A stretch of DNA of 64,000 bases from Oncorhynchus masou masou. Taxonomy: Eukaryota; Chordata; Actinopteri; Salmoniformes; Salmonidae. The notes beneath the pieces were generated by a model, which saw only the letters and a list, made by a program, of their open reading frames with translations, had not been told where the DNA came from and did no database searches. Positions within the stretch are counted from its first letter, which is position 1. Every line of letters begins with the position of its first letter. Shown here piece after piece: positions 50,320 through 61,101 of the stretch. The stretch lies in NCBI RefSeq assembly GCF_036934945.1, contig NC_088241.1, forward strand, positions 19,765,749-19,829,748, read 5' to 3'. Both the position numbers and the translations under genes were made by a program.

Positions 50320-52010
50320 AGATTTTGAGACAAGACAAGTGTTTACACTGGGCGCTGAGTCGAGATGGCCTGTAAGATGGTGGACAGGAAAAAAAAGGAG
50401 GAAAGTGGAACATATTATGAGTAAATATGGAGTGGGGGATTTCACAAGCCTTCTGAAATATCTGATGAAGGAGAAGATGGTGGGCAGAGAAGGAAAAAAA
50501 GGAGAAAGGTGTCATTTTTTGAGTGAATATGGAATAGAAGATCACACGGAACTTTTGTAAGAGCTACAGAAGGAAATTGAGAGTGACGAGAGTGAGTATT
50601 AATTAAATGCGGTGGCCGGTGCAGTGGTGACCGCTGAAAAGGAACTGAGTGTAGAAGGAAGTGATGTTGTGAGGAAGGTTGCCATCAAGTGGAAAAAGAG
50701 GGACATGTGCTCCGGTAGCTCAGAGATGGAACCTGACAAGAGTGAGGGTGACGCACCTGTGGTGAGGACTGCCAAGTTCGTGCCTCATTCTGATGATGAC
50801 AGGGATGATTCTGTCCCAGTGGGAGTGAGATTTGTGGAGAGAATGGATCCTTGCATTCTAGCTGATCCATATGTGGTGTCAGGTTGGGTGGAGAAGAGGT
50901 TGGAGACTTGAGTTGGTGAAAGTAACTCGAAGTGGACTTTATTATGTTTCTAACGTCCAGATGGCGGGCACACTGGACTACGGTACTAGGGACAATAACT
51001 GACTTGCTTTGCTCTTCAGAGCAGGGGGCCGTGGCAAGGAGAGATAATGTGGGTAGCATTATGTTTTGAGGAAGATCAGCTTTAATGGAAGATTCCTAGT
51101 GTCTGTGACGCCTGTCATTTGGTGTGATGCAGACCCAGTGGAGAGCACGGTGAAACGGAAGATGTCTGCCCTGCTGAGATTTGAGGCAGAGTCTTTGCCT
51201 GACAAGGTGAAATTAGGATGTGTTATTTCGTGAGAGCTTTTATTTCCGAAAATACTACAATGTTTAAGGTGCCAAGCTTATGGTCATGTTGCAGCAGTGT
51301 GTAGGAGGGAGATTCCTAGATGTAAGAAGTGTGCAGGAGGTAATGAGATGAAGGAATGTGTAGTATCAGTGGAGAAAGTAATATGTGTAAGCTGTGGGGG
51401 TGCCCATGGGGCTAGAGATCGGAGGTGCCCGGTGAGAGAGAGAGGTTGCCATGTTCAGAGTAGTATAGAAAGTGTGTATGCTGGAGCAGTGAAAACAGTG
51501 GTAGAGGAAGATCGGTACAAGGTGAGGGATCCTGAAATGATTCCTGTGAGTATGCAGAGACCAATAGAGAGGGCTGGGAATAATATGTGCTTCAGTAAGG
51601 TGGGTTTTTAGCATTCATAGCATTGATTGTCAACTGTACTGTATAACTGGAACATAAGTCACAGAAAATTGAGGTTGTTTGGTGGCAGCTGCAGCGAAGA
51701 ACTTGGGATTTGAGGTTTTACTGCAGAAGATTTGCAGGGGATGTTGAGTGGTAGTGTTCTGTTCTCCCAGGATGTTGGCCTCTATTAGGATCAGATAGGG
51801 TTAAGTACTGGAATAGGGTGGTGTTGTTTTTAGTGAGTGCTAATAGTTGGCAGGGTTATTTACCTTTTCTCCCAATTTTGAATTACCGGAAGTTAATGTA
51901 GGTTGGCTGTGACTGGCCTCACACTCCAGTACATGAGGTGGTGGTGTATGCACCTAAAAGTTGGATGCGACCTGCCAACCCAATCCCAATGAAGAAGAAG
52001 AAGAAGAAGT
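50320..52010 (+). mobile_element. LINE remnant (I/Nimb-like) with ORF1 zinc knuckles and (GAA)n tail
   Basis: Plus-strand retrotransposon piece. ORF1-like frames at 50312-50911 are basic and acidic (KKRRKVEHIMSKYGVGDF, MEPDKSEGDAPVV). A second frame, 51297-51611, has Cys-rich knuckles CKKCAGGNEMKEC and CVSCGGAHGARDRRC, preceded by CQAYGHVAAVC in another frame. A stretch without recognisable reverse transcriptase follows. The element ends CAATCCCAATGAAGAAGAAG at about 51985-52008. It is internally deleted and full of frame breaks, so it is inactive. The clade assignment rests on the ORF1 type and tail only. Confidence 0.7.
51256..51611 (+). pseudogene. LINE ORF1 gag-like zinc-knuckle fragment
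   Basis: Remnant of a nucleic-acid-binding ORF1 protein. Successive CCHC-like knuckles are visible: AYGHVAAVC, then CKKCAGGNEMKEC, then CVSCGGAHGARDRRCPVRERGC. There is a frame break before the first knuckle. In live elements this protein coats the LINE RNA. Here it is decayed. Confidence 0.7.
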
Positions 52011-53850
52011 GCACCTCTGAGCAGTAACTATACCTTGACGTTCAAGGAACTGTCCGTAGAAGTCCAACATATGTCGCCACTGGTCTCATAACAATTCTGT
52101 CATTCAGGGCAGATGAGTTAGTAAAGCCACGTACAAACATGGTCTCTTTTTTGCTTTCTTGAGTAAGACAGCTAAAAAATGAAAGTGTTTCAGCCTAGTA
52201 CAGTTCTTTCTGAGGTGGTGGTGCTGCCAGCAGATAAAATGGAGCATACCGGTTGGTAATGTTCTCTAGTTGTGCAGTGATTGGATCAGTGTCTTGTCAC
52301 TGACACCATGTCAACGCAAAATCTACGGGTAGAGCTTGAAAGTCAAGCCTCCTGGGTGCTGCCAGAGTTACATTAGAAGTGCCCATCCAAGAAGGCTCAA
52401 GGTTATTGGCCACAGATAAAATTACGTCAAATCATGTTATATCTACCATAGCTTTGATTGGATTGATCATGTCAACGTCATATTTTCAAAATCTTAGCTA
52501 GCAAGCTAGAAGTCGTCATCATGAATCAAGTCGACAATCTACTGGCAAATCCTTTTCAATCCTTGTCATATGAAGAGAGATAATGAAGAGAAATTATAGA
52601 TAAAACTTATCAGTGCTCATTGGCCATTGGACATAACATTACACAAGTTGGAAATCACAAATTCAACAATGAGTGGTTTGGAAGGAATCAGTGGGTAACT
52701 GCAAGAATTGCAAAGCAATCACTAGCCTGTTACTCAGGGGGGTGGGTTTGTGGTCCAAGTATGGGTTTAAGGGTCTCTTTTCCAAGCATAAAATGATAAA
52801 CATTCAACATTGGCCATACTGTCAATCCAGCATGACTTCTGCTTTGCTCAAAACAACTAGAAACTCTGAACTGGGAAATCTCAGACTTCAGTGAGTTCAA
52901 GACAATTGGGAACTTGGAAGAATATGAGCTCAGACTGGGAAAATACATTTTCTCTGAATTGCATGACGGAAATCTGGCCTCTTTCTAGAGCTCTGACCTG
53001 AAGACCACTGACTTCATCATGATTCAACCTTGTTGTCTTGAAAGCACCATAAATCCAGAGAATTTCAGAATTTGATGATGTTTGATGACAAAATTTGCCC
53101 ATGAAATACAGCCACCCCACCTTCCTGTTCAAGTGAGCACAACATAACAAGGTGAGTCCAAACATGTATTGTGTGATGCTACATAAATTATGTAATATGC
53201 CAGGGAGATATGTATACTGTAGATAAGAATTAATACAAAGTGTATTTTGTGTAGTAAGCTGTTAGTAGCCCATGTGCCTCACCCTAATAATTTGGTCCCT
53301 TTTCCCTTCATAATTTAGCCAACTGTTCTGACTTGTTGGTGCACCTATAGCCTGTTTTAGAGAAATGTCATCATTGAATATTATAAGAGCTTTCATTGTC
53401 TGCTTAAATACCCCCTTTTATTTATCCTACGGTTCTGACTTGGTGTACAGGGAGAATACTGAAAGAACGAGCAATGTTCTGAATTCTGTTGCTGTACATT
53501 TCAAAAGTGCTGATATATAGTTGTATTGACTATGTTTGTACTGGCTCATTAATTTCTTAATCGAAATTACGGATTGCCTCTAAGAGTCCCCTTATGCCAT
53601 AGTGTGTACATCGCAATTGTCAGTAAAAACCACATTTGTTTAAGCAAGTCAGCTATCTTAGCTATGTTTTTTTTAAGTTAGTAAATGAGGCTGAATTAAC
53701 TGCTTTGCTACCAGACAAGGCTCTGCTGATAGCCAGGTGTAGCAGTGGTAAGGTGTTGGGACATCTTTATGTAGGCCCTAACAGTTTGTGGGCACCGTTT
53801 GTCACCGTTATAGTGCAATTCATATATTTTAGTGTTATAGAGGCTTTGCA
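52011..53850. repeat. Repeat-like intergenic sequence
   Basis: No gene seen. The part at 52660-52960 (GAAGGAATCAGTGGGTAACT onward) and the part at 53690-53900 (GGCACCGTTTGTCACCGTTA onward) match sequences I recall as dispersed in salmonid genomes. I cannot verify copy number. Confidence 0.35.
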
Positions 53851-53919
53851 GGCATGCATCCAAAACATTTTTTTTTTGCCCCACCAATATTTACATGCTA
53901 TAATCGTCACTGGATGATG

Positions 53920-55402
53920 CATATAACTGGGGAAGGGAATAACACAATTTCTACAGTGTTGAATGTTTCTAAGAACACAGTGGTCACCATCATTGGGAAA
54001 TGGAACAAACATGGAACTACCCAGACTCCGCCTAGAGCGAGCTATCGGACCCAACTGAGCAACCAGGCAAGAAGGACCTTTGTCAGAGAGGTGACCAAGA
54101 ACCCAATGACCACTCTGACAGAACTACAGAGGAGTCGATGTGTTGAATTCAAACGATCTTCTGACAGGTCCACGACAATTTGCCATTGTTTTCACTTTAA
54201 GAAAGGCATTTACTTTAAGAAACACATTCATTATCCAGATATAGCATAAATTACTGATAAAGATTAAAACGTTCTGCCAACACAGTAAATAGACCGGTAG
54301 TAAGTAACATATTTGACCGTATGGGCTGCAGTATTGCTGTGCCGCAGCATGTGCTATAGGAGCGCGACATCATTGCCTATTTAAGTCAGACCCAATAAAA
54401 AGGCAGGGCATATAAACCCAATAATCTATTGATGAACGAAATATTAAACAACAATTTGTGTTTTGGCTACGGTGGCCTAATGCCAATAGTTACAAATTAT
54501 ACAGCAAATAAAGGGCTTTATTGCCGTCATAAAAGATGAAAGGAGGCGTTTTTAGGCAGAGTTTTAATGCTCATTCACACAAGCACAATTTTACCACAGG
54601 TCTGATTTATAAAGGAAACATGTGTATGTATGGCGTGCGCCAAGTTTATGAACGTCAATATTTGTACCTGCAATGACTGGCGCAAGCAGAAATTTACGCA
54701 ACTGTTTTGAGGCCCCTGGAGATTGAAAAAAGGCACTAGAAAGACTGAGCTCATAAGACAAATGTAACTCTGACCTGAATTCAAAGTGCTATGCAGAGCT
54801 CATCACCTGTTTAACACCATCCATACCATGAAGCATTGTGGTGGCAGCAGCATCATGCTGTTGGGTGGAGGAAGGGTGCACTGAAACTCTTCCCTGTATA
54901 TTTATTTATACTGGTATCACAGTTGCCAGTTTAATACTGTCATTTTGCTTTACAGCAGTGATGCTGTAATATAGTTTACAGTACTATTTTCTTTACTGTA
55001 AAACATATTACAGCATCCCTGCTGTGAATTTACAAATACAGGCAAATCCTTGATGAGAACCTGCTTCAGAGTGCAAACAACCTTAGGCTGGGGCAAAAAT
55101 GGGCATTCCAACAGGACAATGACCCTAAGCATACAGCCAAAGCAATGCTGGAATGGCTAAAGAACAGGAATGTGAAAGTCCTTGAGTGGCCCAGCCAAAG
55201 CCTAAACTTGGTTCCCATAGAAAATCTGTGGAAAGACTTGAAGATTGCTGTTCACCGCCACTCCCCATCTAACTTAACAGAGCTGGAGAAAATCTGCAAG
55301 GAAGAATGGGAGAAGTACAAATCTGATAGACATACCCAAGTTGACTCAAAGCTGTCGCCACCAAATGTGCTTCTACTACAAACTATTGACTCAGGGGTGT
55401 GA
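53920..55402 (+). pseudogene. Tc1-like transposase in three pieces
   Basis: The first piece has LNVSKNTVVTIIGKWNKHGT and TFVREVTKNPMTTLTELQRS (DNA-binding end and linker). A short middle piece has KHCGGSSIMLLGGG-like sequence. The last piece has FQQDNDPKHTAKAMLEWLKN and WPSQSLNLVPIENLWKDLKI with the final catalytic region, then CKEEWEKYKS. Insertions and indels make it non-functional. Confidence 0.8.
54951..55026. repeat. Foldback repeat within Tc1 remnant
   Basis: Imperfect inverted arms of about 22 bp, TACAGCAGTGATGCTGTAAT at 54951 and its near complement ending at 55026. They enclose about 31 bp that contains further GTAAAACAT/TTTACAG pairing. It probably came in with the small insertion. 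Confidence 0.7.
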
Positions 55403-55440
55403 ATATTTAAATTAGAAAACATTTCTAAAAACTGATAACA

Positions 55441-56147
55441 TAGATAATTAAGATCTTTTATTTGCATAATTTGCTTATGTGAGATACTTGTCATTAGAAT
55501 GTATCCTATTGGACTATAGTGTTGGCAGTTGCACTTTTCCCTCAGCTGGGGCTCAGTCACCTGGGGTCCAGAGAGGGGAGAGGTCAGGCTTGTCTTTCAC
55601 ATGTCCCTGGTGCTATGCGGAATATCAGAAAAGGAAGAGGACAGAATGGAACATTGTCTTCATATGTGAATGTGTCTTTACCTATTCTTAAACCATGTGA
55701 AGGGATGGCATGAATAATGGGGAACAAATTACTTGTCTCCACAATGTCTGTGTGCTTATCCTGGGATAGTGTATGACCTCGAGGCTCATTCCCCTCAGTG
55801 AGCTTGTCCAGGAGTGGGGTCAAGAGGGGGTTTACTTGAAATGGGAGTATTGAGAGTTGACAATTGAGTTATGCCTTGGATGAGGTAATGGTTATGTGCT
55901 ATGAAGTACCAGGAACGAGATTAGAACCTCGTTTTAGGGAACAAACTGAACGATAATTTATAGCGAATGCAATCTGGCTATGGGATACTTCTCTCAAGTA
56001 AAAGTCTTTCTTTGTGAACAGTTCCTAAGATCTGTGATTCGTCATGTAAGTTGAGAGGGGTGTATCTTGGCTATAAAAGATCTTCATACTTTTCTGTTGG
56101 TACGTTTCAATGGTTCATTCGAGATAGCGCATCATTGAAAGTCAAAA
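55441..56147. other. Intergenic stretch without recognised feature
   Basis: About 700 bp between repeats. I see no exon, RNA gene or clear transposon. Confidence 0.5.
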
Positions 56148-56375
56148 AGGTCAATATACCACGGATAAGGGCTGTTCTTATGCACGACACAAAGCAGAGT
56201 GCCTGGATAGCCCTTAGCCGTGGTATATTGGCCATATACCACAAACCCAAGGTGCCTTATTGCTATTGTAAACTGGTTACCAATGTAATTAGAGCAGTAA
56301 AAATACATGTTTTGTCATACCTGTGGTATATGGTCTGATATACCACAGCTGTCAGCCAATCAGCATTCAGGGCTC
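56148..56375 (+). repeat. MITE-like dispersed repeat, copy 2
   Basis: Second copy of the repeat at 43309-43562, same orientation, with AATATACCACGGATAAGGGC at the start and CAGCTGTCAGCCAATCAGCA near the end. Confidence 0.75.
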
Positions 56376-56391
56376 AAAACACCATTTATAA

Positions 56392-57155
56392 ATATAAATT
56401 CAACAATCAATGACTTAGTTTGTGTAAGGAAATCAGTCAATTGAAACATTCATTATGCCCAAGTCTATGAATTTCACATGACTGGAAATAAAGATATGCA
56501 TCTGTTGGTCAGATACCTTTCAAGAAAATAGGCCTCACAATAGGCCGCAGGATCTCGTTACGGTATTTCTGTGCATTCAAATTGCCTTTGATAAAATGGA
56601 ATTGTTTGTTGTCCGTAGCTTATGTCTGCCCATACCATAACCCTACCGCCACCATTGGGCACTCTGTTCACAACATTGACATCAGCAACCTGCTCAACAC
56701 ACCATACATGTGGTCTGCAGTTGAGCTCGGTTGGACATACTGCCAAGTTCTCTAAAGTGACATTTGATAGAGCTTATGGCAGAGAAATTATCATTCAATT
56801 ATCTGGCAACAGCTCTGGTGGATATTCCTGCAGTCAGCACGCCAATTGCACGCTCCCTCAACTTGAAACACCTTTGACATTGTGTGACAAAACGGCATAT
56901 TTCAGAGTGGCCCTTTGTCCCCAGCACAAGGTGCATCTGTAATGATCATGCTGATTAATCAGCTTCTTGATATATCACACCTGTCAGGTGGATGGATTAT
57001 CTTGGCAAAGGAGAAACACCCACGAACAGGGATGTAAACATTTGTGCACATCATTTGAGAGAAGCTTTTTGTGCAAATGGACACTTTCTGGGATCTTTTA
57101 ATTCAGATCATGAAACCAACACTTTTACATGTTGCATTTAAATTTTTGTTCAGTA
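56392..57155 (-). mobile_element. Non-autonomous Tc1-like element, opposite orientation to 30640-31281
   Basis: Inverted ends ATATAAATTCAACAATCAAT and GTTGCATTTAAATTTTTGTT. The interior retains a minus-strand transposase scrap (56746-56558, NGGGRVMVWADISYGQQ). It is longer than the 30640 copy and so preserves a different part of the parent. Confidence 0.78.
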
Positions 57156-57224
57156 TAAGTATACACACACACTCCCCAAAAACATTTACCATGCTAACAT
57201 AAATGACCACGGCACACACAATAC

Positions 57225-57721
57225 ACTTAATGTTTTATTCCCAAGTAATACAGAAAAAAAAGCTGCACAAATGCCCAGTTTCCCAAAAACATTAAAGAGT
57301 ATGTTCATCATTAAAACCAAGGATCCTATGGTTATAACAATGAACTTTTGGGAAACAGGGCCCAGAACACAACCAAATTAAACCTTGAAACAGAATAGAA
57401 AGATCCATAAGAAAACACATACCACTACTTAAAAACATTTTTTTTTAAGCAACAAAGTTTCACTGATCATAGTGCATTTGGTGTTTGTTGTTTCAGAAAA
57501 AATAAAATAAAACGGCAGCCCTGCCATTTTGCTGGAACAACTAATAATTTTGTCTCTAAAGCACACTTGTCAGGACCATTTGCAATTTAAACCGATTTAC
57601 CATAGAGCCATCAGTGAAGTTAGCACTATTACAAAGTACAAATGTAATTAAAAAAACAACCCTTTCAAGAGTAGATGACAACAGCCCTTGCTCGGAACTG
57701 GGGCTACGCTATGTGAGGGAA
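57225..57721 (-). other. rbm8a: rbm8a 3' untranslated region
   Basis: Follows the stop codon at 57722-57724. A minus-strand AATAAA lies at 57234-57239 and the probable cleavage site is just below it. About 490 nt and AT-rich. Confidence 0.65.
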
Positions 57722-60700
57722 TCAACGTCGTCTCCTGTCTGGACTCCTGCTGCGTCTACGTCCACCACCCCTGTGGGGAACAGAGGAAAGGTTTTAAATC
57801 AACAAAACCATTTAGAACACACAGGACTACAAATGTACACACGTAAACCTACACTTGAATCAGTAATTTCTGTTTTTTTAATTCAAGTTAAGCCACTGCA
57901 CCCATTCTGTTCCACTCTTTATATAGACCCAAACGAGTCACATCTTATACTTGTGAAATGGAGATAACCAAGTGAAGCCCTTAGCTCTGGGTTTGCCCAC
58001 TTGTTTAAAGTGTTCTCGCAGTTCCAAACTCTTACAATTATCCTCCACACAGCAGAATACTGCTCACTCTATGACACTCACCTCCTCTTGCTCTTGGGTG
58101 GTCCTCTGACAAAGCCCCAGTCCACACTGATAGGCTGGCCCATCATGTCCTGGCCATTCAACCCTTCCATGGCTGCCTGGGCTTCTTTGTATGTCTCATA
58201 CTCCACCAGCGCATAACCCTGTGAAAAGGGTTGATGAGCAAATACATGAGTCAGTGATGAAAGTCAAAAAAATAGCCATATTACGATGATAGGGCTTCCC
58301 CTTCTTGTCGTAATTGTCGCAGGTCAATACGAGCACCTCTGAACCCAGACTAAAAATCACAGGAAACCATACTGCAATACAGACATGGTAGGTGTCACTG
58401 TATTCCTAATTACCCCATAATGTAAAATGGCAGATTGGTGTGATTGAAATGCAGCTAGTTCTTAATTAAACAGGCTTTTGCGTCATCGTGCTAGGTAGCT
58501 AATGCTAAAGCAGCCCATTGGATTCCCTGAACGTGTGATGCTTTGACGTTGAGATGAGCAGCTACAGGAAGTGTTGCCCTGCTATAGTCCAACCACACTA
58601 CTTAGTAACCAGTTAATGATGGTACAGATATTGTTGGAATGCTAATTTCAGTGGTGGAAAAGCACTTAATTGTCATACCTGGGTAAAAGTAAAAATACCT
58701 TAATAGAAAATGACAAGTAAAAAAAGTATCTTGTTTTAAATGTACAGTGGTGGGGGGAAAAAAAGGTACTCAATTGTCATACATGGGGTAAAAGTAAATG
58801 CTATACATCAAATTCCTTACCAAGCAAACAAGCTGCACAATTATTTAGTTTTTTTCAGTCAGGGGCACACTCCAACACTCAGACTTCATTTACAAATGCA
58901 GTATTTGTGTTTAGTGAGTTCCCCAGATCAGAGCCAGTAGGGATGACAACGCGTTACTATTGATAGCTGCGTGAATTGGACCATAATTCTGTCCCGCTTG
59001 AGCATCCAAAATGTGACAAATACTTTTTGGTGTCAGGAAAAATTGGAGTAAAAAAGTACATATTTTCTTTAAGAATGTAGTGGAATAAAAGTTGTCAAAA
59101 ATATAAAGAGACAACCCCCAAAAAATATTTTACACCACAGCATAATTTTAATGTCTGCTCAGCTGTAAAGCCACAAAAGGCCCATTGTCATTTGTCCATG
59201 TCCAGTGTATTGTTGCCATCTTGTGGCTTAAAAGAGCATTGCACAACAGATTACACATATATGAAACTTACAATACTAGCCAGGCAAATGAATCCTGTCA
59301 AAACAAATCCTAATTTAAAATGTGCTGTGTAGATATGGGAATTGGGCCTAACCTTGAGGTAACCTGTTCTTCGGTCCAGGTTCAGATGTAGGTTCTTGAT
59401 CTCTCCAAACTCCGCAAACTTGTCGTGGATGTCCTCCTCAGTGGCCTCTTCATGTACCCCAGTCACAAAAAGGATCCAACCCTCCACAGCTGAGAGAATC
59501 AAAAGACAAACATGTCCGTGTTAAATAACTGCCTCTATGGTTAACTAGGGATACCACCTGCTTATAAACACAATATTTAAATTAAACTCATATTGTAATG
59601 AGCATTTGAAACTTGGACAATGTACAAACCACAGTTTCAAATAAACACCCCATTCAGAAGTGCTTCGTTGTATGTCTCATACTCCACCAGCGCATAACCC
59701 TGTGAAAAAGGTTGATGAGCAAATACATGAGTGGGCACCCTAGGTTCATCATGGCACTTACATCTCTGAGGACCTGGCTCATCACCATCCTGCTCCACAG
59801 TATCATAGTCCTCTCTCACTCTGGACCTTGCTCCCTCCTCTAGCACAGCAGAGAACAAAGGGAAGAAATTGCATCATGCATCCCACCTAAAACAATCGTA
59901 CACTGTCCATATACTATTGAAAAATCGGAGAAGCAGAATACAGCAAGGTTAGGAGTCAGAACTGCAGTGGTAACTCACCTGAACCAAAACCTCGACCCTT
60001 TCTCCTCTTTGCCTTCTCTTTTAACTTGTGGATGCTGTCTGGGGAATGAAGACATTACAGAAACACATTAGTGAACTGAAAATGATAACTACTGACTTAC
60101 CTAGAGTATAACTAATAAATTGCCTAACGCGTTAGTAAAAGACAGCTAGCTACAGTAACTATACAGAAAACATTATAATAGCTAACGTTTAATAGTAATA
60201 ATAATAGCTAACGTTTAATAGTAATAATAATAGCTAACGTTTGTAAACCGTGACCCCAAATTAATTAGCTAGCTTAGTGTAGTAACGTTTGCTAAAGTAG
60301 ATTGGTCACATAAATTGAAAGGGTGTTAGCTAACGTTATTAACAGTAGTTATGATACGTTAATCTTTGGATTGGTGTAGCTAGAGGTAAATCTAGCGTTA
60401 ACTTTCTAACGTTCGTTAGCGCACATGCTAATCACCATCAATTTACAATAGTCGACACAAGAAAGGCTGATTATGTAATTTGCAAGTTATTAACACTGAC
60501 CTCGTAGTTTCCAAACAAATGTATTGTCTACATAGCTATCTTGGTGTTAGTTACGTTAGCCAGATAGCTTGCTAACGCGTTAGTTCACAACCTAATCGCC
60601 ATATTTAACAATGCCAGTTCTGTTATTGGTGTAAGATGGGTGGCAAATATACATATTCGCTGGCTAACAAATATTTTCTAAACGAACTAGGCACAATTCA

Positions 60701-60958
60701 AAAAGTTATTACCAACAATACATTAGCCAACTAGCATGTTTGAATGGCTGCAAGGCCCAACAGGCAACACGCATCCACGATTTACGGATACTATTCACTC
60801 AGTTAGCCGAAAATTTCCAAAATACGCATTTTTAGCGAGTCCATAGTAAGCAAAAAACAACACCACAGAACTACTGTTTCATAAATTTTACCATCACCAT
60901 CCTCATCCATAGCAAAGTCCTCGCCTCCCGCTTCATGAAGATCTAGTACGTCAGCCAT
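57722..60958 (-). CDS. rbm8a: rbm8a (Y14), exon-junction-complex RNA-binding protein, six exons
   Basis: Core subunit of the exon junction complex. It pairs with MAGOH on spliced mRNA and is needed for nonsense-mediated decay and mRNA localisation. Minus-strand exons: 60892-60958, 59979-60038, 59762-59839, 59353-59489, 58082-58218 and 57722-57770. They total 528 nt, 175 residues plus stop (human is 174), with every phase consistent. Sequence: MADVLDLHEAGGEDFAMDED, then a basic KLKEKAKRRKGRGFGSEEGA segment. The RRM has RNP2 (WILFVTGV), helix EEDIHDKFAEFGEIKNL and RNP1 (GYALVEYE), and ends VDWGFVRGPPK. The RS-like tail is RRRSRSPDRRRR. The start has a strong context (A at -3, G at +4). No frame damage is seen, so it is probably functional. 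A stray partial copy of exon 5 sits in intron 3. Confidence 0.97.
59662..59732 (-). repeat. 71-bp duplicate of rbm8a exon-5 acceptor region
   Basis: 69 of 71 bases equal 58181-58251, offset 1481 bp, same strand. It includes 33 bp of intron with pyrimidine tract and AG, and the first 38 bp of exon 5 (GYALVEYETY then N for K). It lies between exons 3 and 4. Confidence 0.9.
60181..60243. repeat. 26-bp tandem repeat in rbm8a intron 1
   Basis: Two full units and a third partial unit, each beginning GCTAACGTTTAATAGTAATA. It is within a wider patch rich in AACGTT motifs (60120-60420). Confidence 0.85.
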
Positions 60959-61009
60959 GTTGTTAGCTAATGCGCGTGAACGTAGACGATACCCAGGAAG
61001 TATCCCTGC

Positions 61010-61101
61010 CTGGTGTGTATTCATTAGTTGGATTCCGATTTCTAAACGTTTCGTCTGTTGCTAAACGTTTTGCAGCGGAATACTACTAATGAATACACCC
61101 C
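61010..61101. repeat. Small inverted-repeat element at rbm8a 5' end
   Basis: GTGTATTCATTAGT at 61015-61028 is mirrored by ACTAATGAATACAC at 61085-61098. Between them are TAAACGTTT and TTTTGCAGCGGAA motifs. It has the form of a short MITE common near salmonid genes, and lies about 55 bp upstream of the rbm8a ATG. Confidence 0.6.

Larger units (their letters stand above)
53905..55440 (+). mobile_element. Tc1-like element with two internal insertions
   Basis: Plus-strand transposase sequence at about 53920-54255, 54775-54890 and 55035-55402. It is separated by an unrelated block (about 54256-54775) and by a block with a foldback (about 54893-55035). The outer ends are not clear. Confidence 0.7.

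Noticed and set aside
59637..59858. Additional rbm8a exon reading into GYALVEYETYNEALLNGVFI
   Set aside because: The frame joins intron to the copied acceptor. The true exon 3 (59762-59839) is in phase with exons 2 and 4 without it, and inclusion would cause a stop.
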